Shown here in pieces: positions 1 through 9,040 of a stretch of DNA of 45,302 nt. The position numbers and the translations under genes were made by a program. The stretch spans positions 1-45,302 of the forward strand of contig JABIRL010000230.1 of assembly GCA_018667855.1 (NCBI GenBank), read 5' to 3'. The stretch is from Rhodospirillaceae bacterium (GTDB lineage: Bacteria; Pseudomonadota; Alphaproteobacteria; GCA-2731375). Position 1 is the stretch's first letter. The number at the start of each line of letters is the position of its first letter. Under the pieces are notes generated by a model. It ran no database searches and was not told the origin of the DNA. It saw nothing but the letters and a program-made list of their open reading frames with translations.

Positions 1-513
1 CGCATTGTCGATGACAACGGCGAACTCGTGGCCTCGGGCCAGGCCGGAGAGATCATGCTGGCCGGCAAGAATCTCTTTCGGGAATATTGGCGTGATGACG
101 TCGGCACGGCCGAGGCTTATTCGGATGGCTGGTTCCATACCGGTGATATCGGCCACCAGGACGAAGACGGCTACTATTACGTGGATGAACGCAAGAAAGA
201 TGTTGTGATCTCGGGTGGTGAAAACATCTACCCGGCGGAGTTGGAAAACGTTCTGGCAGACTGCGCGGATCTGGCGGAAGCCGCCGTAATCGGCCGGCCC
301 GATGAACGCTGGGGCGAGATTCCCGTGGCCTGCGTGGTTCGCCAGGCCGATAGCGAGATCGGGGGTGCTGAAATCCTGGCCTTGTTCGAGGGGCGTTTGG
401 CCCGTTTCAAACATCCGCGTGGGGTCATCTTCATGGATGCCCTGCCGCGCAATGCCATGGGTAAGGTGGAAAAATTCACTCTGCGGGCGCAATTGGATGA
501 TGTGGAAAACTGA
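1..513 (+). CDS. Acyl-CoA synthetase (AMP-binding), C-terminal part
   Basis: The open frame enters from the left edge in frame 1 and stops with TGA at 511-513, so only the last 170 residues are present. They cover the end of the large domain and the mobile C-terminal domain of an ANL-superfamily acyl-CoA ligase. Visible core motifs are GWFHTGDIG (the adenylation motif with the ribose-binding Asp), the hinge RKKDVVISGGENIYPAELE, and near the end PRNAMGKVEKF, whose Lys is the catalytic lysine of the adenylation half-reaction. The family makes an acyl-adenylate from ATP and a carboxylate, then transfers the acyl group to CoA. Substrate specificity is set in the missing N-terminal part and cannot be assigned; a fatty, aromatic or malonyl-type acid would all fit. 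Confidence 0.9.
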   Translation, partial: RIVDDNGELVASGQAGEIMLAGKNLFREYWRDDVGTAEAYSDGWFHTGDIGHQDEDGYYYVDERKKDVVISGGENIYPAELENVLADCADLAEAAVIGRPDERWGEIPVACVVRQADSEIGGAEILALFEGRLARFKHPRGVIFMDALPRNAMGKVEKFTLRAQLDDVEN

Positions 514-515
514 GG

Positions 516-533
516 CGGAAAATTAATTTTCCG
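516..533. other. Perfect 18-bp palindrome
   Basis: CGGAAAATTAATTTTCCG is identical to its own reverse complement and starts two bases after the stop codon of the acyl-CoA synthetase. It could fold into a CGGAAAA/TTTTCCG hairpin that ends transcription in either direction, or it could be an operator for the following carboxypeptidase gene. No T-run follows on the plus strand, so a simple intrinsic terminator is not certain. Confidence 0.5.
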
Positions 534-608
534 ATCACCCCCATGTCCGCCACAAATTCGCTATATTTCATGGCTAGATTCGCCGGGATGATTGAGACCA
601 AGCGAGGC

Positions 609-1760
609 ATGGGTGTGAAGCAGATTATTTTGTGGCCTTTATTGATAGTGGCGTTTGCGCTCGGTGCCCACGGCGCGCGGGCCCAGGCCTTGATCGAAAC
701 GCCGGCCAAGCAGGCCATCCTGGTCGATCATGACACCGGCACCGTGCTGTTCGCCAAGAATTCCGAACAATCCATGCCACCGTCATCCATGTCGAAACTG
801 ATGACCCTGTACATCCTGTTCGACCGTCTGGCCGGCGGCGGCCTGGATATGGATGACACCTTTCCCGTCAGTAAGAAGGCCTGGCGCATGGGCGGCTCGA
901 AAATGTTCGTGCGGGTCAATACGCAGGTCAAGGTCGCCGATCTGATCCGGGGCATCATCATCCAATCGGGTAACGATGCCTGTATCGTCGTGGCGGAAGG
1001 TATCGGCGGGGACGAGGCCTCGTTCGCGACGCTGATGAACGAGACGGCGCGGAAAATCGGCATGCTGGACAGCCATTTCGTCAACGCCTCTGGCTGGCCC
1101 GATCCCGAACATGTCACCACGGCCAAGGATCTGTCCATACTGGCCCGTATGATGGTGGATAAATTCCCGCAATATTATCCCATCTTCGCCGAACGCAGCT
1201 TCACTTATTCCAAGATCCGCCAAGGCAATCGCAATCCTCTTCTGTATAAGAACATCGGCGCCGACGGGCTGAAGACCGGGCATACGGAGGCAGCCGGTTA
1301 CGGCCTGGTGGCGTCTGCCCATCGCAAGGGACGGCGTCTGGATCTGGTGGTCAATGGTTTGAACAGCGTCAATCAGCGAAGCCGGGAATCCCAACGGCTG
1401 CTGGCTTGGGGATTTCGCGAATTCGGCAACTATAACCTGTTCAAGGCGGGAGAAGAGGTTTCCGATGCCATCGTTTGGCTGGGTGATGAGGCAAAGGTAC
1501 CGCTGCTGATCGAACAGCCCTTGACCATTATTATTCCCCGCCGGGCGCGCCGCGCCATGAAAGTCAGCGTCAACTATATCGGCCCCCTGCCTGCGCCCAT
1601 CGCCAAGGGCGCAGCCGTGGCGACCCTGCGCATCGAGGCCCCGAATATGACCACCATCGAGCGACCCTTGGTCGCCGGCCTGGACGTCGCCCGCAAGGGT
1701 TTTGTCGGCCGCTTGGGTACGGCGTTCGAGCATCTGCTGTTTGGCAGCGTCGCTAAATAA
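609..1760 (+). CDS. dacC: D-alanyl-D-alanine carboxypeptidase (PBP5/6 family)
   Basis: A serine D,D-carboxypeptidase (peptidase S11) that trims the terminal D-Ala from peptidoglycan stem peptides in the periplasm. From the ATG at 609 the protein is 383 residues and begins with a signal peptide ending near GARA-QA; an ATG at 543 would add 22 residues before the signal peptide and is less likely. All three active-site motifs are present: SMSK (S60-K63), SGN (120-122) and KTG (222-224). The C-terminal part matches the beta-rich PBP5 domain and ends in a segment that could be the membrane-anchoring amphipathic helix (GFVGRLGTAFEHLLFG). Only 8 bases separate it from holB, so the two are probably co-transcribed. 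In many alphaproteobacteria tmk lies between them; here it does not. Confidence 0.93.
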   Translation: MGVKQIILWPLLIVAFALGAHGARAQALIETPAKQAILVDHDTGTVLFAKNSEQSMPPSSMSKLMTLYILFDRLAGGGLDMDDTFPVSKKAWRMGGSKMFVRVNTQVKVADLIRGIIIQSGNDACIVVAEGIGGDEASFATLMNETARKIGMLDSHFVNASGWPDPEHVTTAKDLSILARMMVDKFPQYYPIFAERSFTYSKIRQGNRNPLLYKNIGADGLKTGHTEAAGYGLVASAHRKGRRLDLVVNGLNSVNQRSRESQRLLAWGFREFGNYNLFKAGEEVSDAIVWLGDEAKVPLLIEQPLTIIIPRRARRAMKVSVNYIGPLPAPIAKGAAVATLRIEAPNMTTIERPLVAGLDVARKGFVGRLGTAFEHLLFGSVAK

Positions 1761-1768
1761 TCGCGATC

Positions 1769-2872
1769 ATGGCCGCGGAAACAGAGCACGACGCACAAGC
1801 CAGGGGCCCCATCGCCACCGCCGCGCTGATCGGCCATGACGGTGCGGAACGGGCATTTCTGGATACCTCCGCCGCGCAACGGATGCCCCATGCCTGGCTG
1901 ATATCCGGGCCCCGGGGCATCGGCAAGATGACCCTGGCCTACCGCATGGCCCGCTTTCAACTATCCGAAGCGGGCGGCGGCGGGTTGTTCGGTCCGCCCG
2001 ATACTTTGTTCATGGATCCCGACGATGCCATCTTCCGCCGCATTCTGGCGGGGGGGCACGGCGATTTAAGGGTTATTGAGCGGGTCGTGAATGAGCGCAC
2101 CAAGAAGCTGCGTGGCGATATCATAGTTGATCAAATTCGCGGCCTGAGCCGTTTTTACACCATGACATCGGCCGAGGGGGGCTGGCGTATCGCCATCATC
2201 GATGGGGCGGAGGAAATGAACCCCAACGCCGCCAACGCCTTGCTGAAGTTGTTGGAAGAACCTCCCGAAAACAGCCTGTTACTGTTGGTTTGCCATGCGC
2301 CGGGCCGGCTGCTGCCAACCATCCGCTCCCGCTGCCGGCATCTGGTTCTGCGCCCCTTGGGGGAAGACGACGCCATGGCGGTGCTGGAACAACAGGCGCC
2401 GGAATTGGAGGTGGACGAACGTCTGGGTCTGGTTCGCCTGACCGAGGGCAGCCCCGGCCGCGCCATGGCCATGGCGGAAGAGGGCGGCCTGGAAGCCTAT
2501 GGCGAGCTGCTTGGCATGGTTCGCGGTCTGCCTGATGTGGATTTCGCCGCCGTGCATGCCCTGGGCGACAAACTGAACCGCGCCAATAATGAAAGCGCCT
2601 ATCGGGTTTGGGTCGATCTGGTCCGCTTGTGGCTGTCGCGCCTGGCCCGTGGCAGTGCTGGGGGCGGCGCCGGAGACGGAGCCATGAGCGAAGCCGTGGC
2701 CGGCGAGTCTGAACTGGCCCAACGCCTGACCGGCGCGGTTGGCCTTGATCACTGGGTCGAGCTATGGGAAAAGATCGGCGGTTTGGCCATGCGGGCCGAA
2801 CGGGTCAATCTGGATCGAAAGCAGGTGGTGATCAGCGCCTTCATGGCACTGCAAAGCACCGCGCGCCAGTAA
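1769..2872 (+). CDS. holB: DNA polymerase III delta' subunit
   Basis: Delta' is an AAA+ subunit of the clamp loader that places the beta sliding clamp on DNA. The 367-residue product has a Walker A-like SGPRGIGKMT near residues 48-57, the segment IIDGAEEMNPNAANALLKLLEEPP with the Walker B region and the highly conserved sensor helix, and the arginine-finger region PTIRSRCRHL. The zinc-binding cysteines found in many delta' and gamma/tau proteins are not seen in the GLFGPPDTLFMDP stretch, which is common in alphaproteobacterial delta'. It sits between the carboxypeptidase and metG, as in related genomes, and is probably part of one operon running to tatD. Confidence 0.92.
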   Translation: MAAETEHDAQARGPIATAALIGHDGAERAFLDTSAAQRMPHAWLISGPRGIGKMTLAYRMARFQLSEAGGGGLFGPPDTLFMDPDDAIFRRILAGGHGDLRVIERVVNERTKKLRGDIIVDQIRGLSRFYTMTSAEGGWRIAIIDGAEEMNPNAANALLKLLEEPPENSLLLLVCHAPGRLLPTIRSRCRHLVLRPLGEDDAMAVLEQQAPELEVDERLGLVRLTEGSPGRAMAMAEEGGLEAYGELLGMVRGLPDVDFAAVHALGDKLNRANNESAYRVWVDLVRLWLSRLARGSAGGGAGDGAMSEAVAGESELAQRLTGAVGLDHWVELWEKIGGLAMRAERVNLDRKQVVISAFMALQSTARQ

Positions 2873-2902
2873 ACCCAAATTTGCAAAGTTAGGAATTTCG
2901 CG

Positions 2903-4462
2903 ATGGCCGAGGCCAAAGCCTATTACATCACGACGCCGATCTATTACGTCAACGACAAGCCCCATATCGGCCATGCCTATACCACGCTGGCCTGCGACGT
3001 GATCGCCCGCTTCATGCGCCTGGATGGCCGCGACGTGATGTTCATGACCGGCACCGATGAACACGGCCAGAAGGTGGAGAAATCGGCCCAGGCGGCGGGT
3101 ATCGAGCCCTTGGCCTTTTGCGATGGCGTCAGCCAGAATTTTCGCGATCTGTCGCCACTGCTGAATTTCTCCAACGACGGATTTATCCGTACCACCGAAG
3201 ACCGTCATACGGCTGCCAGCCAGGCTATTTGGAAGGCCATGGCGGATAGTGGAGATATTTATCTGGACAGCTATGCCGGCTGGTATTCCGTGCGGGATGA
3301 AGCCTATTACGCCGAGGACGAATTGCAGGACTGCCCGGGCGGCGAGAAGTTGTCGCCCTTTGGCGGGCCCGTGGAATGGGTGGAGGAGCCGAGCTATTTC
3401 TTCCGTCTCTCGCAGTGGCAGGACCGGCTGCTGGCCTATTATGAAGAAGATCCCGGCCGCGTGTTGCCGACAAGCAGGCGCAACGAAGTTATCAGTTTCG
3501 TCAAAAGCGGCCTGCGGGATCTGTCGATCTCCCGCACCTCGTTCAAATGGGGCGTGCCGGTGCCGGGCGATGACGACCACATCATGTATGTCTGGGTCGA
3601 TGCCCTGACCAATTACCTGACCGCCGTGGGCTACCCCGATACGGAGGCCGAGAGTTTCAAGACCTACTGGCCGGCCGATGTACACATGGTGGGCAAGGAT
3701 ATCCTGCGCTTTCACGCGGTCTATTGGCCGGCTTTCCTGATGGCCGCCGGCCTGGAGCCGCCAAAGCGAATCTTCGCCCATGGCTGGTGGACCGTGGAAG
3801 GGCAGAAGATGTCCAAATCATTGGGCAACTTTATTCCGCCCGATGAAATCGTCGAAAAATACGGCCTGGACCAAACCCGCTATTTCATGATGCGGGAGCT
3901 GCCGTTCGGCAACGACGGCAATTTCTCTCATACGGCCATGGTCAACCGCATGAACAGCGACCTGGCGAATGATTTTGGCAATCTGGCCCAGCGCGTATTG
4001 TCCATGATCAACAAAAACTGCGATGGCATGGTGCCGACGCCGGGCTTGCTGACAGTGGATGATTCCGCCCTGTTGGTTCCGGCCCGTGAATTGCTGGTCA
4101 CAATGCGTGAACATATAGATGTTCAAGCCATCCATCACTCTCTCGCCGCGTTGTGGGATGTGGTGGGCGAGGCGAACCGCTATGTGGATAGCCAGGCGCC
4201 CTGGGCCCTGAAGAAGACAGACCCCGAACGCATGGCGACCGTGCTGTACGTTCTGGCGGAAGTGATCCGCCATCTGGCGATCCTGGCCCAACCGGTGGTG
4301 CCGGAGGCGGCGGGGAAAATGCTGGATCAATTGGCGATCGCGGAGGATCAGCGAAGTTTTGCCGCCCTGGCCGAAGACGGGATGTTGCGGCCCGACACGC
4401 CGTTGCCGAAGCCGCAGGGCGTCTTTCCCCGCTATGCCGGCGCGGAGGAGGCTGACGCTTGA
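2903..4462 (+). CDS. metG: Methionyl-tRNA synthetase
   Basis: Class I aminoacyl-tRNA synthetase that charges tRNA-Met with methionine in the cytoplasm. The 519-residue protein has the HIGH-type signature PHIGHAYTT at residues 19-27 and the KMSKS loop (GQKMSKSLGNFIPPDE) near residue 302. The connective insertion contains the WYSVRDEAYYAEDEL segment typical of alphaproteobacterial MetG. The C-terminal part is the helical anticodon-binding domain. The length fits the short form lacking the C-terminal tRNA-binding (EMAP-like) extension. The stop codon overlaps the TTG start of tatD by four bases, indicating translational coupling. Confidence 0.97.
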   Translation: MAEAKAYYITTPIYYVNDKPHIGHAYTTLACDVIARFMRLDGRDVMFMTGTDEHGQKVEKSAQAAGIEPLAFCDGVSQNFRDLSPLLNFSNDGFIRTTEDRHTAASQAIWKAMADSGDIYLDSYAGWYSVRDEAYYAEDELQDCPGGEKLSPFGGPVEWVEEPSYFFRLSQWQDRLLAYYEEDPGRVLPTSRRNEVISFVKSGLRDLSISRTSFKWGVPVPGDDDHIMYVWVDALTNYLTAVGYPDTEAESFKTYWPADVHMVGKDILRFHAVYWPAFLMAAGLEPPKRIFAHGWWTVEGQKMSKSLGNFIPPDEIVEKYGLDQTRYFMMRELPFGNDGNFSHTAMVNRMNSDLANDFGNLAQRVLSMINKNCDGMVPTPGLLTVDDSALLVPARELLVTMREHIDVQAIHHSLAALWDVVGEANRYVDSQAPWALKKTDPERMATVLYVLAEVIRHLAILAQPVVPEAAGKMLDQLAIAEDQRSFAALAEDGMLRPDTPLPKPQGVFPRYAGAEEADA

Positions 4463-5238
4463 GCCATCTGGTCGATAGCCACTGCCATCTGGATTTTCCC
4501 AGCCTGGCCGAAGATCTGGACGGCGTGATGGACCGCGCGGCGGCGGCCGGGATTGGCACGATGGTGACCATCTGCACCCGGGTGGATCGCTTTGCCGGCA
4601 TTCTGGAAATCGCCGAGCGGTTCGCCCATGTCTATTGTTCGGTCGGTCTGCATCCTCACGATGCGGCCCAGGAACCGGACCTGACCACGGATCGTCTGGT
4701 CGAGTTGAGCCGCCATGACAAAGTCGTTGGCATCGGCGAGACGGGTTTGGATTTCCACTATGATCAAAGCCCGCGCCAGACCCAGGCGGAATTATTCCGC
4801 CGCCATATCGCCGCGTCGCGGGAGACGGGCCTGCCGCTGATTGTCCATAGCCGGGCGGCGGATGAAGAGATGATCGATATTCTGCGGGATGAGTTCGCCA
4901 AGGGCGCCTTCCCCGGCGTCATGCATTGTTTTTCGTCCGGCCTGGAACTGGCCCGCGCCGCGCTGGAAATCGGTTTTTATATTTCCTTCAGCGGCATCCT
5001 GACCTTCAAGAACGCCGACGAGGTCAGGGACGTGGCGGCCGAGGTGCCCCTGGATCGCTTGTTGGTGGAGACCGATGCGCCCTATCTCGCACCCGTGCCC
5101 CATCGGGGTAAGGACAATGAACCGGCATTTGTCGCCCATACCGCCGCCAAACTGGCGGAAATGCGCGGACTGGGCAGCCGCGAGGTTGCCGAACTGACTT
5201 CCGCCAACTTCCGCAGGCTTTTCAGCAAAGCCGCTTGA
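4459..5238 (+). CDS. tatD: TatD family metal-dependent hydrolase
   Basis: A TIM-barrel metallo-hydrolase of the TatD/YcfH group, whose known members are 3'-5' DNA/RNA exonucleases. The 259-residue product shows the metal-site motifs of the family: DSHCHLDF at the N terminus, GIGETGLDFHY, PLIVHSRAADEE, MHCFSSG and LLVETDAPYLAP. The start is a TTG that overlaps the metG stop; a strong GGAGGAGG ribosome-binding site at 4445-4452 lies at the right distance and supports it. In many alphaproteobacteria an MBL-fold hydrolase follows this gene, but here the gene meets the convergent bc1 operon after 32 bases. Confidence 0.94.
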   Translation: MSHLVDSHCHLDFPSLAEDLDGVMDRAAAAGIGTMVTICTRVDRFAGILEIAERFAHVYCSVGLHPHDAAQEPDLTTDRLVELSRHDKVVGIGETGLDFHYDQSPRQTQAELFRRHIAASRETGLPLIVHSRAADEEMIDILRDEFAKGAFPGVMHCFSSGLELARAALEIGFYISFSGILTFKNADEVRDVAAEVPLDRLLVETDAPYLAPVPHRGKDNEPAFVAHTAAKLAEMRGLGSREVAELTSANFRRLFSKAA

Positions 5239-5270
5239 ACTATCTTTTGTGCCGGTGACGGCTGCTATTC

Positions 5271-6041
5271 TTAATGGACGTCGGCCCAGACCTTGCGTTT
5301 CACCAGATACAGCACGAAGGTCAGGATGAGCAGATACAGCACCACCTTGACGCCCATGCGCTTGCGCGCTTCCAGGGTGGGTTCCGCAGCCCAGGCCAGG
5401 AAGGTCACCACATCCTTGGCGATCTGTTCCTTGGAATTCTTGGTGCCGTCGATGTAATCCACCGCTTCATCATCCACGGGCGGTGCCATGGCGATTTGAT
5501 GACCCGGGAAATAAGGGTTGTAATTCATCCCCTCGGCCACGGTCACGCCGTCGGGCGCGTCGGAATAACCCACCAACAGGGAATAGAGATAATTCTCCGC
5601 GCCGGCCCGCGCCTTGACCATCAGGGACAGATCGGGAGGCAGAGCGCCGTTGTTTGAAGCCCGTGCCGCCATTTCATTGTCGAAGGGCGAGGGCAGGTAA
5701 TCGGACAGCTTGCCCGGGCGCTCGAACATCTCGCCTTCATTGTCGGGGCCGTCGATCATGGTGTATTCAGCGGCGATGGCCTTGGCCTGATCTTCATTCA
5801 GGCCGATCTCCAGCAGATTGCGGAAGGCGATGTATTTCAGGCCGTGACAGCCGCTGCAAACTTCGCGATAGACCTGCAACCCACGCTGCACAGCGGCGCG
5901 GTCAAAGGTGCCGAAGACACCCCCATGGTTCCATTTGATTTCCAGAGGATGTTCCACGTCGCCGGCGGCCAAAGCGACAGGCGTTGCGAGGGGCGATGCG
6001 AAGAGGGCCGTGAAAGCCGCGATAAGGAAAAATTTACGCAT
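5271..6041 (-). CDS. petC: Cytochrome c1 of the bc1 complex
   Basis: Membrane-anchored c-type cytochrome that carries electrons from the Rieske protein to soluble or membrane cytochrome c. The 256-residue precursor has a signal peptide (RKFFLIAAFTALFASPLATPVALA), one covalent heme motif CSGCH, the AMAPPVDDEAV segment with the Met axial ligand, and a C-terminal transmembrane helix (VVLYLLILTFVLYLV) followed by KRKVWADVH. Its ATG overlaps the TGA stop of the cytochrome b gene by one base (TGATG), so translation is coupled. It is the last gene of the Rieske-cytochrome b-cytochrome c1 operon. Confidence 0.97.
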   Translation of the reverse strand: MRKFFLIAAFTALFASPLATPVALAAGDVEHPLEIKWNHGGVFGTFDRAAVQRGLQVYREVCSGCHGLKYIAFRNLLEIGLNEDQAKAIAAEYTMIDGPDNEGEMFERPGKLSDYLPSPFDNEMAARASNNGALPPDLSLMVKARAGAENYLYSLLVGYSDAPDGVTVAEGMNYNPYFPGHQIAMAPPVDDEAVDYIDGTKNSKEQIAKDVVTFLAWAAEPTLEARKRMGVKVVLYLLILTFVLYLVKRKVWADVH

Positions 6042-7309
6042 CAGCCACGATCCTCCGCCTTGGCCGCCGCGCCATCGGGCGCGCCGCCTCCGCCGCTATC
6101 CAAGACCGCCGTGGATATGGAATCGGGCAGTTTCTTGGGCCGTTCGAACCAACCGATGAACGGCAATACCAGGAAGAACAGGAAATACAACGCCGTGGCC
6201 AGACGACCGGCGACGATGAAAATACCCTCGGGCGGCTTGCCGCCGATATAGCCCAGCACCAGACAATCGATAAAGAAAGCCCAGAACAGCATCTTGTAAA
6301 CCGGACGGAACCGCGCCGACCGCACCTTGGAGGTATCAAGCCAGGGCAGCACAAAGAGGATCAGCAAAGAGCCGAACATGGCAACGACACCAAACAGTTT
6401 GTCGGGAATGGCCCGCAGAATGGCGTAGAACGGCAGGAAATACCATTCCGGCACGATGTGGGCCGGCGTCACCAGAGGATTGGCGGGGATATAGTTGTCC
6501 GGATGGCCCATATAGTTCGGCGCGAAAAACAGCACCACGGCGAAAATGGTACCGAACACGCCCATGCCATACAGATCCTTTACCGTGTAATAGGGATGGA
6601 AGGGAATGCTGTCCTGGGGGCCCTTGCGGTCGATGCCCAGGGGGTTGTTCGAACCATGATGATGCAAGGCCCACAGATGCACGAATACGACGCCGAAAAT
6701 CACGAACGGCATCAGATAATGCAGGCTGTAGAACCGGTTCAAGGTTGGTTGATCAACGGAATAACCGCCCCACAGGAAGGTCACGATGGAATCACCCACA
6801 ATCGGCACGGCCGAGAACAGGCTGGTGATGACCGTGGCGCCCCAAAAGCTCATCTGGCCCCAGGGCAGTACATAACCCATGAAGGCCGTGGCCATCATCA
6901 GAATGAAGATGATGATGCCCATCCACCACAAAATCTCCCGCGGCGCCTTATACGAGCCGTAGTACATGCCACGTAAAATATGGATGTAAACCACGATAAA
7001 GAACATGGATCCGCCGTTGGCATGCATATAGCGCAACAGCCAGCCATAGTTCACATCGCGCATGATATGTTCGGTACTGGCGAACGCCAGATCCGCATGG
7101 GGCGTATAATGCATGGCCAGAATGATGCCGGTGACGATCTGCAATACCAACATGACACCGGCAAGGGAGCCCATGTTCCACCAGTAATTCAGGTTCTTCG
7201 GCGTCGGGTAAACCACGGCCGAGCTGTGGATGAAGCTGAAGATCGGCAGCCGATATTCAATCCACTTAACGATGGCGTTGTTGGATTCGAAACTTGAATG
7301 ACCTGACAT
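6041..7309 (-). CDS. petB: Cytochrome b of the bc1 complex
   Basis: Core integral-membrane subunit that oxidises quinol at the Qo site and reduces quinone at Qi through two b hemes. The 422-residue protein has the expected eight hydrophobic helices, helix-borne histidines in [11 protein letters not shown] and [17 protein letters not shown], and the Qo-site PEWY motif ([15 protein letters not shown]). It ends in a short soluble tail rich in Gly and Ala ([17 protein letters not shown]) that is unlikely to be conserved. It begins 9 bases after the Rieske gene and overlaps the cytochrome c1 gene by one base. Confidence 0.97.
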   Translation of the reverse strand: MSGHSSFESNNAIVKWIEYRLPIFSFIHSSAVVYPTPKNLNYWWNMGSLAGVMLVLQIVTGIILAMHYTPHADLAFASTEHIMRDVNYGWLLRYMHANGGSMFFIVVYIHILRGMYYGSYKAPREILWWMGIIIFILMMATAFMGYVLPWGQMSFWGATVITSLFSAVPIVGDSIVTFLWGGYSVDQPTLNRFYSLHYLMPFVIFGVVFVHLWALHHHGSNNPLGIDRKGPQDSIPFHPYYTVKDLYGMGVFGTIFAVVLFFAPNYMGHPDNYIPANPLVTPAHIVPEWYFLPFYAILRAIPDKLFGVVAMFGSLLILFVLPWLDTSKVRSARFRPVYKMLFWAFFIDCLVLGYIGGKPPEGIFIVAGRLATALYFLFFLVLPFIGWFERPKKLPDSISTAVLDSGGGGAPDGAAAKAEDRG

Positions 7310-7318
7310 GGCTGCCCC

Positions 7319-7846
7319 CTAGCCGATCTTGATGTTGTTATCGTCCAGGTAGACATAGTCCGGCACCGGCAAATTCAGCGGCGCCGGTCCCTTGCGGATC
7401 CGTCCCGAGGTATCATAGTGGGAACCGTGACAAGGGCAGAACCAGCCGTTGTATTCGCCCTGCTGGCCCAAAGGCACGCAGCCCAGATGGGTGCAGACAC
7501 CGACCAGGATCAGCCATTCCGGCTTTTCCGCGCGGGCGGCGTCGGATTCGGGATCCGGTAAATCTGCCATGGATACGTCGGCGGCCTCGGATATTTCAGC
7601 CGCCGTGCGATGGCGAATAAAAACCGGTTTGCCGCGCCAGCTTACGGTGATCGACTGGCCTTCCTCGATGCCGGATAAATCCACCTCGATCGAGGACAGT
7701 GCCAACACGTCCTGAGAGGGATTCATCTGATCAATCATGGGCCAAACCGCGCCCGCGACGCCAACCACGCCCAAACCGCCTGCCGCGACATAAAGGAAAT
7801 CCCGGCGGCTAGGGTCGTGTCCGTCCCCGCCTGTGCTATCCGCCAT
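7319..7846 (-). CDS. petA: Rieske iron-sulfur protein of the bc1 complex
   Basis: Carries the 2Fe-2S cluster that takes the first electron from quinol at the Qo site. The 175-residue protein starts with a twin-arginine-type signal anchor ([20 protein letters not shown]), which stays as the membrane helix. The two cluster-binding loops CTHLGC and CPCHGSHYD are intact, each supplying one Cys and one His ligand plus a disulfide Cys. First gene of the bc1 operon; its promoter should lie in the 169-base region it shares with the divergent trmL gene, where I see no clear boxes. Confidence 0.97.
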   Translation of the reverse strand: MADSTGGDGHDPSRRDFLYVAAGGLGVVGVAGAVWPMIDQMNPSQDVLALSSIEVDLSGIEEGQSITVSWRGKPVFIRHRTAAEISEAADVSMADLPDPESDAARAEKPEWLILVGVCTHLGCVPLGQQGEYNGWFCPCHGSHYDTSGRIRKGPAPLNLPVPDYVYLDDNNIKIG

Positions 7847-8015
7847 GGTTCGATTACCTATCTTTTTGAATCTATCCGGAAATTAACAGGCTCCTATTTG
7901 TCATGCCGCCGCCCATTTGTCCAGCCATGGCGGGCCGGTGAGGCGGGTAGATCATTGCGAAGCCGGCCTTTTCCCGGGGACTGGTCAGATCAAGTCGAAT
8001 AGGCGATGGTGGGAT

Positions 8016-8477
8016 ATGCGCCTCGCCCTTTATCAACCCGATATTCCCCAGAACACGGGCACTCTGATTCGCCTTTGCGCCTGTCTTGGCATACCGCTGG
8101 ATATTGTCGAACCCTGCGGCTTTACTTTTACCGACAAGCAGTTGCGGCGTGCGGCCATGGACTATGCCGACAGTGTGGATCTGGCCCGTCACGATTCGTG
8201 GGCGCATTTCCTGCCCACGGTTGCCGGCCGTCTGATCCTCGCCACCACGAAAAGCGACAAGCCCTACACGGCCTTTGCGTTTGAACCCCATGACATCATC
8301 CTGTTGGGGCAGGAACAGGCCGGCGTGCCCACCGATGTGCACGATCGCGCCGACGCCCGCCTGTATATTCCCATGCAAAAGGGTGCCCGGTCGTTGAATA
8401 TCGCCGTGGCTGGCGCAATGATACTGGGTGAGGCCTTGCGTCAGACCAATGGCTTTGCTACCGCCATATGGGAATAG
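8016..8477 (+). CDS. trmL: tRNA (cytidine(34)-2'-O)-methyltransferase TrmL
   Basis: SPOUT-class methyltransferase that adds a 2'-O-methyl group at the wobble base of certain leucine tRNAs, using S-adenosylmethionine. From the ATG at 8016 the protein is 153 residues, the normal short length of the family, and begins MRLALYQPDIPQNTGTLIR, the standard TrmL N terminus. The trefoil-knot AdoMet site is visible as ILLGQEQAGVP and LNIAVAGAMILGEALRQ. The frame stays open upstream to a TTG at 7917, but that extension has no family resemblance. The gene for a small exported protein begins 23 bases after its stop codon. Confidence 0.92.
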   Translation: MRLALYQPDIPQNTGTLIRLCACLGIPLDIVEPCGFTFTDKQLRRAAMDYADSVDLARHDSWAHFLPTVAGRLILATTKSDKPYTAFAFEPHDIILLGQEQAGVPTDVHDRADARLYIPMQKGARSLNIAVAGAMILGEALRQTNGFATAIWE

Positions 8478-8500
8478 AATTTGCTTTGAAAGGTTTGCTC

Positions 8501-9040
8501 ATGCCCCGTTTTCTTTCGCGCCTATGTGTCTTGTTGCTGTTCTGGTCCGGCAGCGCCATCGCCGCGGACCTGGACCTTGCCGCCTTCGAAGGTGTCTGGC
8601 AGGGCAATGCGGTTTCCGAAAGCGCCGTCAGCGCCAATTTTCAGCTGACCAGCCGGGATATCGACGTCACGGTGCGCGCCGATGGCCAGGGCGGCTTCGG
8701 CATTGTTTGGAACACCGTGCAGCGGCAAAAGGGCGATCCTAGCAACCCGCGTTCAAAATTGAAAAGCACGACCATGCAATTCACCCCCGTGCGCGCCGGC
8801 GTCTGGCGCAGCACCAATAACGGCGAGCCCCTGACATCGCCGACCCCCTATGCCTGGGCCTATGTGATGGAGCGTACCCTGCAGATCGTTACCTTGCAGA
8901 TTTATGCCGATGGCCGCCATGAAACGCAAATTTACCGACGCACCCTTTCGGGTACCGGCATGGCCCTGGAATTCGCCCGCAACGTGGATGGTGAACAGGT
9001 GCGCCAAGCCAGCGGCCGTTTGATCAAGGTGGCGAAATAG
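8501..9040 (+). CDS. Small exported protein of unknown function
   Basis: I do not recognise a named family. From the ATG at 8501, preceded by an AAAGG ribosome-binding site, the product is 179 residues: a clear signal peptide (RFLSRLCVLLLFWSGSAIAA) and a mature part of about 155 residues that is predicted mainly beta (FEGVWQGNAV, DIDVTVRADGQGGFGIVW, RTLQIVTLQIYADGRHETQIYRRTL). The opening FEGVWQG resembles the start of small beta-barrel ligand-binding or lipocalin-like domains, and a similar FQGRWVG start is seen in the repeats of the caspase protein at 16182-19676, but no homology is claimed. An ATG at 8468 inside trmL would extend it by 11 residues. The stop codon shares one base with the GTG of the HAD gene. 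Confidence 0.75.
   Translation: MPRFLSRLCVLLLFWSGSAIAADLDLAAFEGVWQGNAVSESAVSANFQLTSRDIDVTVRADGQGGFGIVWNTVQRQKGDPSNPRSKLKSTTMQFTPVRAGVWRSTNNGEPLTSPTPYAWAYVMERTLQIVTLQIYADGRHETQIYRRTLSGTGMALEFARNVDGEQVRQASGRLIKVAK

Noticed and set aside
7917-8015. N-terminal extension of trmL from a TTG at 7917
   Set aside because: The family starts at the ATG at 8016, and the extension has no similarity or ribosome-binding site.
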